The notes under the pieces are model-generated. The model was not told the DNA's origin. It was given only the letters and a program-made list of their open reading frames with translations, and ran no database searches. The position numbers and the translations under genes are program-made. A stretch of DNA of 64,000 bases from Paludibacteraceae bacterium (GTDB lineage Bacteria; Bacteroidota; Bacteroidia; Bacteroidales; Paludibacteraceae): contig JAFNUD010000006.1 in the NCBI GenBank assembly GCA_017384225.1, positions 1 to 64,000 of the forward strand. Direction: 5' to 3'. Below, piece after piece: positions 63,709 through 64,000 of the stretch (positions are counted from its first letter, which is position 1; every line of letters begins with the position of its first letter).

Positions 63709-64000
63709 ATGAATATTATCATTTTAGCAATAACCTCTTTGCTAACCTCATGGCAATTTGCCATGGAGCAAGATAGCCTACAAATGCCAATCGCAGAAGA
63801 TAAACACTGGCAGGAAGTAGCTATTCCGCACGATTGGGCAATCTACGGACCATTCGACCGCGCCAATGACCTGCAAAATGTGACTGTTTGGCAAAATGGT
63901 GAAACCTTCCCATCTATCAAAACAGGACGTACTGGCGGTCTGCCATATATGGGTAGTGCGTGGTACAAGACCATTGTTAATCTACCATCTACAAGCACAG
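63709..64000 (+). CDS. GH2-family glycosidase, probable beta-galactosidase (partial)
   Basis: The first 97 codons of a gene cut by the window edge. A hydrophobic start (MNIIILAITSLLTSW) serves as signal peptide. Next comes the GH2 sugar-binding-domain beginning: QEVAIPHDWAIYGPFDR, then TGGLPYMGSAWYKTIV, the pattern of the large Bacteroidetes beta-galactosidases. Placed after GH53, it would trim galacto-oligosaccharides to galactose. The active-site residues are outside the window. Confidence 0.85.
   Translation, partial: MNIIILAITSLLTSWQFAMEQDSLQMPIAEDKHWQEVAIPHDWAIYGPFDRANDLQNVTVWQNGETFPSIKTGRTGGLPYMGSAWYKTIVNLPSTST

Overview
The window is typical Bacteroidales chromosome. The evidence is the SusC/SusD pair, Omp28-like proteins, Por/T9SS-type C-terminal tails, a DUF2723 protein, and at least ten promoters of the Bacteroidetes form (TTTG or TTG, 20 bases, TAnnTTTG). 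No tRNA, rRNA, insertion sequence or CRISPR array was recognised. I cannot place it below the order.

Left part (1-15.9 kb, nearly all minus strand). The tail of an unidentified plus-strand gene comes first. It is followed by a five-gene operon for exported proteins, read 5622 to 222: conserved hypothetical, DUF4384-like, hypothetical, FISUMP lipoprotein and a caspase-fold protein. Its only visible promoter lies about 400 bases upstream and first transcribes a highly structured ~340-nt RNA that ends in a terminator. Next come a beta-CASP metallo-hydrolase and the housekeeping operon recQ - rimO - HU - HU/LysM - uvrA - ybjQ-like.

Middle (16-33 kb). A frameshifted remnant and one full member of a large secreted paralogous family (plus strand) face an opposing operon of thioredoxin-fold exported proteins: TlpA-like, DUF6029-like barrel, an Omp28-type lipoprotein, a small tailed protein and two Omp28 proteins. 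Divergent from this are a cell-wall amidase and an MCE protein, then dnaA, a secreted endonuclease I, nadA and folK. Gene orientation switches near 25.9 kb, close to dnaA.

Right part (33-64 kb, all plus strand). A DUF2723 membrane protein and a CobW GTPase with a His/Cys-rich insert are followed without an obvious break by three secreted paralogs, one of them split by an in-frame amber codon. Three more paralogs follow, each with its own promoter. These ~800-1200-residue proteins are built of tandem ~100-150-residue modules plus a shared C-terminal tail, and are the most unusual protein content here. The window ends in a polysaccharide utilisation locus: MFS transporter, unknown lipoprotein, frameshifted SusC, SusD, SusE-like binding protein, GH53 endo-galactanase and the start of a GH2 enzyme. 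GH53 plus GH2 points to beta-1,4-galactan (pectic arabinogalactan) use.

Small-scale features cut across this layout. Heptanucleotide tandem repeats occur between and inside genes, 11-bp phased repeats occur at two loci, palindromic elements are translated in frame inside two genes, and three coding regions are broken by single-base events.
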